Part shown: in pieces, positions 9,180 to 16,874 of the stretch | Layout of the letters: every line of letters begins with the position of its first letter | How positions within the stretch are numbered: the first letter of the stretch is position 1 | NCBI GenBank assembly: GCA_965247265.1 | Contig: OZ252002.1 | Coordinates: 496,001 to 560,000, forward strand | Direction of reading: 5' to 3' | Origin: G965247265 sp965247265 | GTDB lineage: Bacteria; Pseudomonadota; Gammaproteobacteria; UBA4575 | Length of the DNA: 64,000 bases | Program-made: the position numbers and the translations under genes | The notes under the pieces: model-generated | Told to the model about the DNA's origin: nothing | The model's input: only the letters and a program-made list of their open reading frames with translations | Database searches by the model: none

Positions 9180-9989
9180 ATGAATCAAGACGCTGTAGTG
9201 ACAAGCATATTAGTTATTGACGGTTCGAGTGCCAGTCGAAAACTGGTGGCCAATAAACTTAAACACATAAGACCTGAAGTCGAGATTGATACGCGCGCAA
9301 CTGTCAGCTCCGCCATGCCAAAACTTAAGGCTAAAACCTACGACCTGGTGGCTGTGGGATACACGCTACCTGACGGTAATGGTTTAGATTTAGCCAGTAA
9401 AATTCGTAATTTAGAAAACAACGAAAAAACCCCCATTGTTATGATTTCCAGCAATGCAGATGTTGATAATTCACAAATTCGTAATGCACATGGAATCAAT
9501 GCCTATTTTGACAAATCCTTAGGCATTGATGCGTTAATTGACTATTTAGAAAGTTTTTTGCCCAAACCTAAAGTACCGCCACCAAGAGTACTATTCATTG
9601 ATGACAGTCAAACAGTAAATAAAGTGATTAGTCGCGTTTTCACAGATAATGAAATCCCCTTCACAATGGTTAGTTCAGGTAGCGATGCCATGGTTATGAT
9701 CAGCACAATGAAAAATCAGCTTGATTCAGAATTTGACATCATGATTACAGACTTGATATTAGATGGTGATGTCTCTGGAAAAGATATCGTACGCTACATA
9801 CGACAAGATCTGCGCATTGATAAGAATGCCTTTCCAATAATCTTAGCAACCGGCAGCGACAAAAATAAATTGGACTATGCGGAACTGCGAACACTGGGCG
9901 TGAATGATTTTATCAGCAAACCAGTGATTCAGGATTTGCTCCTAGCACGAATGGAACCTTGGGTTTTAATTAAAAAGAACCTTCATTAG
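9180..9989 (+). CDS. tandem-receiver response regulator (first receiver degenerate)
   Basis: 269 aa made of two CheY-like receiver domains, about residues 8-128 and 135-265, with no output domain. The second is complete: acidic pair Asp-Asp in FIDDSQ, phospho-acceptor Asp in ITDLIL, Thr in LATGSD, and Lys in SKPV. In the first, the phospho-acceptor position reads Gly (VAVGYTLP) and the acidic pair is reduced to one Asp (IDGSS), so it probably cannot be phosphorylated. AGGA at 9161 is the only Shine-Dalgarno-like sequence, 15 nt from the ATG. No kinase is adjacent. Function unknown; its place just before rpoH is suggestive only. Confidence 0.88.
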   Translation: MNQDAVVTSILVIDGSSASRKLVANKLKHIRPEVEIDTRATVSSAMPKLKAKTYDLVAVGYTLPDGNGLDLASKIRNLENNEKTPIVMISSNADVDNSQIRNAHGINAYFDKSLGIDALIDYLESFLPKPKVPPPRVLFIDDSQTVNKVISRVFTDNEIPFTMVSSGSDAMVMISTMKNQLDSEFDIMITDLILDGDVSGKDIVRYIRQDLRIDKNAFPIILATGSDKNKLDYAELRTLGVNDFISKPVIQDLLLARMEPWVLIKKNLH

Positions 9990-10070
9990 TCGCACATTTA
10001 TCCATAAAAAATATGTGGGTTATAGTTGCAACCCCTATTAAACCTACTCATTTTTGAACTATTTGCACAA

Positions 10071-10097
10071 TTAGCACTCTCTTATCAAGAGTGCTAA
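10071..10097 (+). promoter_or_regulatory. CIRCE operator (predicted HrcA-binding site) upstream of rpoH
   Basis: A perfect inverted repeat TTAGCACTC-N9-GAGTGCTAA with exactly nine bases between the arms, identical to the CIRCE consensus bound by the heat-shock repressor HrcA. It ends 31 bp before the rpoH start. A TATACT -10-like hexamer follows at 10101-10106, so the operator would overlap the promoter. HrcA itself is not in this window. Confidence 0.92.
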
Positions 10098-10128
10098 AAT
10101 TATACTAGTCCAAATTAATGGAGATAAG

Positions 10129-10995
10129 ATGAGCAAATCAATACCGGGAACACCACTACAGACTTCAATTGCCGTTTCGACGGGCAATTTGAAAAGCTAT
10201 ATTGCATCTGCCTATCAGGTACCTGTTTTAAATGCTGATGAAGAACATTCTTTGGCACTACGTCTACATGATTTTAATGACCTAGATGCTGCAAGAATTT
10301 TAATTGTTCATCACCTGAGATTTGTTATTCAAGTAGCGCGTGGCTACACCGGTTACGGCTTGCCCCTTGCCGATCTTGTGCAAGAGGGAAATATTGGTCT
10401 CATGAAAGCTGTCAAACGTTTTGACCCGCATAAAGGCGTGCGCCTGGTTTCATTTGCCGTACATTGGGTACGCGCGGAAATTCATGAGTATGTATTGCGC
10501 AACTGGCGTATCGTGAAAGTTGCAACAACAAAAGCTCAACGTAAGTTATTTTTTAATTTACGTAGTGCTAAAAAACGTCTTGCTTGGTTAAACCAAGATG
10601 AAATTAAAAACATTGCTGATGAACTTGGAGTTAAACCCTCCGACGTCATTGAAATGGAAAAACGTATCAGCAATAGTGATCTTGAATTTGATCTACCTAG
10701 TGACGCTGATGAAAGTAAGTCATTTGCACCTGCTGCTTATCTAAGTCACGCATCAAATGATCCTGAAACTGAGATTGAAGATAATGACTGGCAAGCGCAT
10801 CAAAACAAGCAATTAGAAAGTGCATTAAAAACACTAGACGAACGCAGTCGCGATATTATTAGCCGGCGATGGCTGGTAGAAAAGAAAGTTACCCTGCAAG
10901 AATTGGCAACAAAATATCAGATCTCTGCTGAACGTGTGCGCCAATTGGAAAATAATGCAATTAAAAAACTTAAAGCGTCTGTAGCCGATTCGTAA
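10129..10995 (+). CDS. rpoH: RNA polymerase heat-shock sigma factor RpoH (sigma-32)
   Basis: 288 aa. Directs transcription of heat-shock genes. Region 2 is complete (LADLVQEGNIGLMKAV) and the RpoH box Gln-Arg-Lys-Leu-Phe-Phe-Asn-Leu-Arg is at about 137-145, which separates it from other group-3 sigmas. Region 4.2 has the helix-turn-helix ending RVRQLENNAIKKL. ATG at 10129 is preceded by GGAGAT. A CIRCE operator lies just upstream, predicting HrcA control of the sigma factor. It is near ftsYEX as usual, but separated by about 1.7 kb of extra genes. Converges with the ctaA gene, 17 bp between stops. Confidence 0.97.
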   Translation: MSKSIPGTPLQTSIAVSTGNLKSYIASAYQVPVLNADEEHSLALRLHDFNDLDAARILIVHHLRFVIQVARGYTGYGLPLADLVQEGNIGLMKAVKRFDPHKGVRLVSFAVHWVRAEIHEYVLRNWRIVKVATTKAQRKLFFNLRSAKKRLAWLNQDEIKNIADELGVKPSDVIEMEKRISNSDLEFDLPSDADESKSFAPAAYLSHASNDPETEIEDNDWQAHQNKQLESALKTLDERSRDIISRRWLVEKKVTLQELATKYQISAERVRQLENNAIKKLKASVADS

Positions 10996-11012
10996 TTTAA
11001 TTGTAATTAAAA

Positions 11013-12032
11013 CTAAAATTTCTCTCTAGTAAAGAAAACCAGTGATATCACACTAAGCAGTAGCAATGCTGCGCCACCGTTATGCATCACCGCAACGCTA
11101 ATTGGTAAGTGAAAAATTATATTTGATATACCAAGAAGTAATTGAGCCGACAGAATTAATAGTGTCACAACAGCGATACTGCGTAAAACGACTGTGGTTT
11201 TATCACGCATAAATATACGTACCAGAACAGCTAACCAGTACACTGCAACCACGATTGCTAATAAGCGGTGACTTAAATGAATAGCGGTACGAGCAGGGTT
11301 CTCTAATACACCAAATTCATAGTTGGTACCGAGACCGCGCCAAAATTTAAAGCCTTCTTTAAAATCTGTCTCAGGCCACCATTGCCCGTGGCAGGTAGGA
11401 AAATCAGGGCACGCCAGTGCTGCATAATTTGAGCTTGTCCATCCGCCCAAAATAATTTGCGCTATTAACAGTAGCAATCCAAAGAGTATAAGCGAATGAA
11501 AACTGCAATTGATCGATGACATCGAACTTTCGCGTGGTAATCTAGACTTCAAAACCAACCACCACAGTAAAACCAAAATTGTGAGGCCACCTAATAAATG
11601 TAACATCACTATGACGGGTTTCAATAGCAAGGTCACTGTCCACATACCAAGTAACGCCTGGAATATGACTAATGCAACTAAAAGGATGGGCAACACTATA
11701 GGCTGTTCAGACGCGTTGCGATTTTTTATGGCTAAAATCGCAAGCAACAGAATTAATAACCCCAGTACACCAGCAAAGTAACGGTGGATAACTTCTTTCC
11801 ACGCTTTATGTGCCTCAACAGCACGTTGAGGGAAATTCGTATTGGCCTGTTCAATTTCATATGAAGATTCTGGAACACCAAGCAAAATCCCATAACAACC
11901 TGGCCAGTCAGGACAACCTAATCCCGCATCAGAGAGTCTTACATACGCACCAAGAACAACCACAACTAATGCAAGTATGCAGGCTGACCAAGCAGTAATG
12001 TGAAAAATATTATTATGCATATGTTTAGCCAA
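11013..12032 (-). CDS. ctaA: heme A synthase (COX15/CtaA family)
   Basis: 339 aa integral membrane protein with about eight predicted helices in two similar halves. Oxidises heme O to heme A for the aa3 oxidase. The family signature DAGLGCPDWPGCYG lies after the first helix, and the second half has the matching ACPDFPTCHGQWWP. Conserved heme-ligand histidines are present (EVIHRY, HLSHRLLA and a late VMHNGGAALLL). Overlaps the SCO-like gene upstream by 8 bp, so translationally coupled. Last gene of the SURF1-SCO-ctaA group. Confidence 0.95.
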   Translation of the reverse strand: MAKHMHNNIFHITAWSACILALVVVVLGAYVRLSDAGLGCPDWPGCYGILLGVPESSYEIEQANTNFPQRAVEAHKAWKEVIHRYFAGVLGLLILLLAILAIKNRNASEQPIVLPILLVALVIFQALLGMWTVTLLLKPVIVMLHLLGGLTILVLLWWLVLKSRLPRESSMSSINCSFHSLILFGLLLLIAQIILGGWTSSNYAALACPDFPTCHGQWWPETDFKEGFKFWRGLGTNYEFGVLENPARTAIHLSHRLLAIVVAVYWLAVLVRIFMRDKTTVVLRSIAVVTLLILSAQLLLGISNIIFHLPISVAVMHNGGAALLLLSVISLVFFTREKF

Positions 12033-12618
12033 TTTTAGAAACCTTTAGCAACCGTTTTAAATCTTTTTTCATTCCTATAGCAGTTGCATCTTTTGGGTAA
12101 GCCATCATTAAATTCCCTAAAGGATCAATCAAATAAATTGTATTCTCGCTTAAATTTTTGAATTGAGGTAATTGAGAATAAAATTGAGTTCGGCTAATGA
12201 TATAAAAATGCGTTTCTGTGTATTGTTCAATAATTGAGTTTTTAATCTCTAAAGCTACATGGTCACCGATAAATAAAAGTTTTGGCCGTACTCGCTGACT
12301 ATCATGCCCTAGTGATAATCTAACTTGACGAATCTTAAATAAACTGGCTTCACAATACAGATCACATGCCTTGTTACCAAGATATAAAAATGTCCATTTA
12401 CCTTCAAGTAAATAGTGCGCCAATACTTCACCATTATTATCTGTTAAGGAAAATTTTCCTAAAGGTCGTGGCGGCTGAACTAACTCGCCGTGATTTTGCG
12501 TTTGAATGACTAAAGAACTATTAGAACTATAATATAACCACATCGCAAAAAATAATGGTGCAAAAAACACTACAAATAGTGCGAGTAAATAGGCACGGCT
12601 CTTTGTTTGTTTTTTCAC
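12025..12618 (-). CDS. SCO1/SenC-like cytochrome oxidase assembly protein
   Basis: 197 aa with one N-terminal membrane anchor (about residues 10-31) and a periplasmic thioredoxin-like domain. The Cx3C pair (Cys-Asp-Leu-Tyr-Cys, near residue 86) is the copper/redox motif of SCO proteins that help build the CuA centre. The rest is divergent from classical Sco1, as for the oxidase-associated transmembrane proteins often found in this position. Stop and start overlap with SURF1 upstream and ctaA downstream. Confidence 0.8.
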   Translation of the reverse strand: MKKQTKSRAYLLALFVVFFAPLFFAMWLYYSSNSSLVIQTQNHGELVQPPRPLGKFSLTDNNGEVLAHYLLEGKWTFLYLGNKACDLYCEASLFKIRQVRLSLGHDSQRVRPKLLFIGDHVALEIKNSIIEQYTETHFYIISRTQFYSQLPQFKNLSENTIYLIDPLGNLMMAYPKDATAIGMKKDLKRLLKVSKIG

Positions 12619-13352
12619 TAAGAAGTTTTCTGTTTATAAATTTTGATATGAAAATAAAGAAAAAAGCTAAGCACGGTTAGCGTAAATGCAAACCACTGCA
12701 CTGCATAACCAAAATGTCTATTTGGGGTAAATGCAAATAAGGGCCATTCAGTAACATACCCGTCGGATTGATTTGGCTCCATACGCACAGTTACATGCAG
12801 GAGCTGCAATTCAAGACGTTTCTCCATCTCGACAAAGTCTAGGAATTGTATCAATCTAGGCCATGAACTTTCACCAGAATCAATATCGCCTAATCGAAAT
12901 GGTTCACTAAATGGGACATACACTGTTCCTATAATTGAGCGTGAATTTTTGTCAATTGTAATGGTCGGAAGTTCATCGCGGGTAGAGCCCATAGGCACCC
13001 ATCCGCGATCGATCAATACAACAGTATCGCTGCCTTTTAATGCAAAAGGAGTAAAAACATTATAGCCAACACGATGTTGATGCATCTTATTATCTAATAC
13101 GAATTGTTTTTCAGAGATGAATTGGCCTTGTAATCGCACACGCTGGAAACGTAATGCATCTGGATCTTCAATTGGTAATTTTAGATTAATTGGCGCACTG
13201 TTCTTTCGTCTTTCGTTTTCAAGTAGTATTTGTTTTTTGAATTCTTCACGCTGCAACTGCCATGCGCCTAAATATGAAAAAACTAATACCCCCGTTATGG
13301 TTGCTCCTAGAATAATCCATGCTGGTTTAATCCAAGTTATTTTTATAGCCAC
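12618..13352 (-). CDS. SURF1-family cytochrome oxidase biogenesis protein
   Basis: 244 aa with membrane helices at each end (about 10-30 and 215-236) and a periplasmic domain between, the SURF1 layout. Conserved elements include the first-helix Leu-Gly-x-Trp-Gln-Leu-x-Arg and the DRGWVPMG segment. SURF1 assists heme A insertion into subunit I. It starts a short operon with the SCO-like gene and ctaA, and is divergent from the DUF2909 gene, with 21 bp between starts. Confidence 0.92.
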   Translation of the reverse strand: MAIKITWIKPAWIILGATITGVLVFSYLGAWQLQREEFKKQILLENERRKNSAPINLKLPIEDPDALRFQRVRLQGQFISEKQFVLDNKMHQHRVGYNVFTPFALKGSDTVVLIDRGWVPMGSTRDELPTITIDKNSRSIIGTVYVPFSEPFRLGDIDSGESSWPRLIQFLDFVEMEKRLELQLLHVTVRMEPNQSDGYVTEWPLFAFTPNRHFGYAVQWFAFTLTVLSFFLYFHIKIYKQKTS

Positions 13353-13373
13353 AATAATAAAAACTTTAAATTT

Positions 13374-13583
13374 ATGTTAATAAAAATAATTGTAGTGTTT
13401 TTATTTTTATGTATTTTAACGAGCATGGGCTCCGCATTGATTTATCTAGTTAAAGACAAAGGAAATTCAAAACGCACTGCAAATGCGCTCACCTGGAGAA
13501 TTGCGATCTCAATTATTGCATTTTTAGTGCTTATTATTGGGTTCATGATTGGTTTAATTCAGCCGCATGGAATTTCTGGTTAA
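13374..13583 (+). CDS. DUF2909 twin-transmembrane protein
   Basis: 69 aa with two predicted membrane helices (about 2-24 and 42-63) joined by a basic loop containing Asp-Lys-Gly-Asn-Ser-Lys-Arg. This small family is found almost only inside cytochrome c oxidase clusters of proteobacteria; its function is not established. It is the only plus-strand gene in the oxidase cluster and ends just before the terminator that serves coxC from the other side. Confidence 0.85.
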   Translation: MLIKIIVVFLFLCILTSMGSALIYLVKDKGNSKRTANALTWRIAISIIAFLVLIIGFMIGLIQPHGISG

Positions 13584-13593
13584 CAGCTTGCTC

Positions 13594-13619
13594 AAATAAA
13601 AAACGCCGCTAATGCGGCG
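13594..13619 (-). terminator. Rho-independent terminator after coxC
   Basis: Read on the minus strand, a 6-bp GC stem (13604-13609 paired with 13614-13619, four-base loop) is followed directly by six U residues from the A-run at 13598-13603. It lies about 30 bp past the coxC stop. There is no U-tract on the plus-strand side, so it is directional. Confidence 0.85.
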
Positions 13620-13648
13620 CAGTGTATATACGTTTCCTTCAAACCCAC

Positions 13649-14521
13649 TTATAGCCAGTAAACAAAGATAAACAAACCTAACCACACCACATCGACGAAA
13701 TGCCAATACCAAGCCGCAGCTTCAAAACCGAAATGTTGTTCAGCAGTGAAATGACCCAATATGCAACGCACTAAAATTACAGCCAATATGATCGCACCTA
13801 ACGTTACATGAAATCCATGAAACCCTGTAAGCAAAAAGAATGTTGACCCATAAATTCCTGAACCTAATGTTAAGCCAAGATGATGATACGCTTCATAGTA
13901 TTCTATTACTTGACACACCATAAAAATTGCACCCAATGCAACAGTTAAAAATAAACCGGCAATTAACTGGCCACGATGATTTGCCTTTAAGGCATGATGT
14001 GCCCAAGTAATGGTAATGCCACTTGTTAATAGTATTGCAGTATTAATTGCTGGCAACCCCCATGCGCCCATGGCTTGGAATTCCCCACCTATTTTGCCTG
14101 GTCCATTTCCTGTCTGCGGCCAAATTGATTCAAAACCTGGCCATAAGTAATTATTAGTCATAGCACCTGTACCTTCACCACCCAACCAAGGGAGCGAATA
14201 AACACGTATGTAAAACAATGCCCCAAAAAATGCTGCAAAAAACATAACTTCTGAAAAAATAAACCAAAACATGCCCCAACGAAATGACATGTCGACCTGT
14301 TCGTTATATGTGCCCGATTCACTTTCTCGAATAACTGCGCCAAACCAACCAAACAGCATTATTAGAAGTATTATTAATCCCGCTACGATTAACCACTTCC
14401 CCCATACCGCGCCATTTAGAAAATTGGACATACCAACCATAAAGCTACAAATTGCAATTGAACCTACAATGGGCCAATAGCTCCCATGCGGGATGTAATA
14501 ACTATTGTCTGCGTGTTCCAT
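13649..14521 (-). CDS. ctaE: cytochrome c oxidase subunit III
   Basis: 290 aa, seven predicted helices, typical length for proteobacterial subunit III. Recognisable signatures are the GMFWFIFSEVMFF segment with its buried Glu, and the HVTLGAI and C-terminal WHFVDVVWLGLFIFVYW segments. Non-catalytic core subunit that supports turnover stability. The gene is intact, unlike coxA and coxB of the same operon. Follows the ctaG gene by 12 bp and ends before a strong terminator. Confidence 0.96.
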   Translation of the reverse strand: MEHADNSYYIPHGSYWPIVGSIAICSFMVGMSNFLNGAVWGKWLIVAGLIILLIMLFGWFGAVIRESESGTYNEQVDMSFRWGMFWFIFSEVMFFAAFFGALFYIRVYSLPWLGGEGTGAMTNNYLWPGFESIWPQTGNGPGKIGGEFQAMGAWGLPAINTAILLTSGITITWAHHALKANHRGQLIAGLFLTVALGAIFMVCQVIEYYEAYHHLGLTLGSGIYGSTFFLLTGFHGFHVTLGAIILAVILVRCILGHFTAEQHFGFEAAAWYWHFVDVVWLGLFIFVYWL

Positions 14522-14533
14522 GATTATCTCTGA

Positions 14534-15118
14534 TTAAATATTTTGTGAAGATTTTTTTAATGCTTCTTGCTCATTGCTATTATCTGCTGTATTGCTTATA
14601 TCGAAAAATGTATAAGACAACGTTATAGTTGTTATTTGACTCGGTAATTCGGGATTAATGACAAACACAACGGGCATCTCAAGTGACTGACTCGCAGCTA
14701 AGGTCTGATTTGTAAAGCAAAAGCATTCTGTTTTGATAAAGTGCTTGGCTGCAGAATTTGGAGCAACACTTGGTATGGCTTGACCAATCATTGTATTTGC
14801 CGATTTATTACTTACAAAAAATTGTGCTTGATAAGATTTGCCAGGTCGGACTTCCATTTTTGTAACAGTTGGCTTGAACTCCCATAACATGCCTTGATTT
14901 AAGTTTGTAAGAAATTCAACAGTTACTGTACGCGTTTCATCAATTTCAAAATCAGCAACTTGCTGCTCAAAGACAGTCGCTGACTTTCCATTCAACCCAG
15001 TAATATCACAAAGCACATCGTATAAAGGCACAAGCGCATAACCAAACCCAAACATTGCAATAGCAATGAAAAATAATTTCACTGCAACTTTGCTTGGTGT
15101 TGATGTTTTAGCGCTCAT
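14534..15118 (-). CDS. ctaG: cytochrome c oxidase assembly protein CtaG (Cox11)
   Basis: 194 aa with one N-terminal membrane helix (about 14-34) and a periplasmic immunoglobulin-like domain. The copper-binding Cys-Phe-Cys-Phe motif (near residue 131) and the conserved Tyr-Asp-Val-Leu-Cys near the membrane are intact. Delivers copper to the CuB site of subunit I. Lies between coxC and the very small oxidase-cluster gene. Confidence 0.95.
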   Translation of the reverse strand: MSAKTSTPSKVAVKLFFIAIAMFGFGYALVPLYDVLCDITGLNGKSATVFEQQVADFEIDETRTVTVEFLTNLNQGMLWEFKPTVTKMEVRPGKSYQAQFFVSNKSANTMIGQAIPSVAPNSAAKHFIKTECFCFTNQTLAASQSLEMPVVFVINPELPSQITTITLSYTFFDISNTADNSNEQEALKKSSQNI

Positions 15119-15136
15119 TTACAATTTTATATATAT

Positions 15137-15247
15137 TTATTTACTTGCCATTAAAAAATAAAAGCCAATGTATATAGCAAATGCAATACATCCAAAAACA
15201 AACGCTGTGCGTTTAGCTCCTCGTTTTTGTTGTTTCAATATGCTCAT
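15137..15247 (-). CDS. very small membrane protein of the oxidase cluster
   Basis: A 36-aa reading frame. It has a basic N-terminus (Lys-Gln-Gln-Lys-Arg-Gly-Ala-Lys-Arg) and one membrane helix (about residues 15-32). Proteins of this size and layout lie between coxA and ctaG in many proteobacteria and are thought to be small oxidase assembly factors. The ATG at 15247 lies inside the coxA 3' end (35-bp overlap), with GAG-rich sequence upstream. No homologue search was possible; the call rests on position and topology. Confidence 0.65.
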   Translation of the reverse strand: MSILKQQKRGAKRTAFVFGCIAFAIYIGFYFLMASK

Positions 15248-16163
15248 GCGTAAACCAATTCCATTCACCTTCAACATTTGGAGGCGTAGTAAAACTGTGG
15301 TATGGCGGAGGTGAGGATAATGTCCACTCTAAACCTTCAGCACCTTCCCACACGCGATCAGTTGCTTTTGCCCCACTACGAATAGTTTGAAGCACCAACC
15401 ATAAGAATATGAGTTGCGAAAAGCCAAATCCAAATGCACCGATTGTTGCCATTTGATTAAAATCAGTGAATTGCAATGCATAGTCCGGTATGCGACGCGG
15501 CATCCCAGCTAAACCGACAAAATGCATTGGGAAAAAAGTTAAGTTTACAAATATCGCAGATAACCAAAAATGAGTTTTCCCGAGTGCTTCGTTATACATG
15601 TGCCCCGTCCATTTAGGTAGCCAGTAATAGACCGCTGCAAAAATGGCAAATATTGAACCAGGCACAAGTACATAGTGGAAGTGAGCAACAACAAAATAAC
15701 TATCATGATATTGGAAATCAGCAGGCGTAATTGCAAGCATTAATCCGGAAAACCCACCAATTGTGAATAGCATTATGAAGGCAATTGAAAAAAGCATGGG
15801 TGTTTCAAATGTCATTGCTCCTTTCCACATTGTGGAAACCCAGTTGAAAATTTTCACGCCTGTTGGCACTGCTATTAACATGGTTGAAAACATGAAAAAT
15901 AATTCGCCTGCTAAAGGCATGCCTACAGTAAACATGTGATGCGCCCACACTATGAATGATAAGAACGCAATTGAAGCCGTTGCATATACCATAGACGAAT
16001 AGCCAAATAATGGTTTACGGGCAAATGTTGGAATGATGCTGGATATCACACCAAAGGATGGCAATATTAAAATATAAACTTCGGGGTGCCCAAAAAACCA
16101 AAATATGTGTTGAAACAACACAGGATCGCCGCCACCGGCTGCATTAAAAAATGCTTGTTCCAA
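15213..16163 (-). CDS. ctaD: cytochrome c oxidase subunit I, C-terminal part (frameshifted from the N-terminal part)
   Basis: 316-aa reading frame carrying the second half of the heme-copper oxidase subunit: HIFWFFGHPEVYILILP (CuB histidine and cross-linked tyrosine), WAHHMFTVG (two CuB histidines) and VVAHFHYVL (heme a and a3 ligands). The nominal ATG at 16163 is an accident of the shift. True continuity is with the N-terminal frame, which stops at 16144 after a run of six T on the coding strand (16146-16151). Removing one T joins the halves as Ile-Phe-Asn-Ala-Ala-Gly-Gly-Gly. All catalytic residues visible are intact. Confidence 0.9.
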   Translation of the reverse strand: MEQAFFNAAGGGDPVLFQHIFWFFGHPEVYILILPSFGVISSIIPTFARKPLFGYSSMVYATASIAFLSFIVWAHHMFTVGMPLAGELFFMFSTMLIAVPTGVKIFNWVSTMWKGAMTFETPMLFSIAFIMLFTIGGFSGLMLAITPADFQYHDSYFVVAHFHYVLVPGSIFAIFAAVYYWLPKWTGHMYNEALGKTHFWLSAIFVNLTFFPMHFVGLAGMPRRIPDYALQFTDFNQMATIGAFGFGFSQLIFLWLVLQTIRSGAKATDRVWEGAEGLEWTLSSPPPYHSFTTPPNVEGEWNWFTHEHIETTKTRS

Positions 16164-16839
16164 AAAATTTATCTGTCAACAGCATAGTTACACCGCCTGC
16201 TAAAACAGGCATCACCGCTATTAGTAAATAGGCAGTGATTAACCACGTCCAAACAAACAATGGCATTTTCATTAACGTCATCCCTGGGGCACGCATGTTT
16301 AAAATTGTCGCGATGACATTAATGGCGCCCATGATGGATGACATACCCATAAAATGAATTGAGAAAATCACAAATGGCAGTGCATTACCTGTTTGCAGCA
16401 TTAATGGCGGATAAAGCGTCAACCCTCCTGCGGGTCCGCCACCTTCCATAAATAAAGTAGATAACATCATGGTGAATGCGAATGGCAGTATCCAAAAGCT
16501 CCAGTTATTCATGCGCGGCAATACCATATCCGTGCCGCCTATCATCATGGGAATCAACCAGTTGGCAAGGCCCGTAAAAGCAGGCATCACCACGCCAAAA
16601 ATCATTACGATTGCGTGCATGGTAGTCATTGAATTGAAGAATTGTGGATCTACAAATTGCAAACCTGGCTCAAATAATTCACTTCTAATTATGAGTGCCA
16701 TGAAGCCACCAATGAAAAACATGATTAGAGAAAACCAAAGATACAATGTACCAATATCTTTATGATTGGTGGTGGTTACCCAACGCATAATTCCGGATGA
16801 ATGTTCATCATGATGTTCCATTGTTACGTCCGTAGACAT
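16144..16839 (-). CDS. ctaD: cytochrome c oxidase subunit I, N-terminal part (ends at frameshift)
   Basis: About 231 aa from the ATG at 16839, chosen because GGAGAAAAAC lies just before it; a TTG at 16851 would be an alternative. Contains the first heme a ligand (TTMHAIVMIFG), the DMVLPRMNNWSFW segment and the conserved LLTDKFFGTS that normally continues into the second half. Reading ends in ATT-TTT-TAA. The P-site UUU followed by UAA and a preceding T-run allow a +1 slip onto UUU, so recoding is possible, as are a homopolymer error or a true mutation. Confidence 0.9.
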   Translation of the reverse strand: MSTDVTMEHHDEHSSGIMRWVTTTNHKDIGTLYLWFSLIMFFIGGFMALIIRSELFEPGLQFVDPQFFNSMTTMHAIVMIFGVVMPAFTGLANWLIPMMIGGTDMVLPRMNNWSFWILPFAFTMMLSTLFMEGGGPAGGLTLYPPLMLQTGNALPFVIFSIHFMGMSSIMGAINVIATILNMRAPGMTLMKMPLFVWTWLITAYLLIAVMPVLAGGVTMLLTDKFFGTSIF

Positions 16840-16874
16840 GTTTTTCTCCAAAATACTTCTAGTGTTTTATTTAA

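Noticed and set aside
15121..15136. AT-repeat stretch after the small oxidase gene as a terminator
   Set aside because: No stem with a U-tract is formed; it is just AT-rich spacer.
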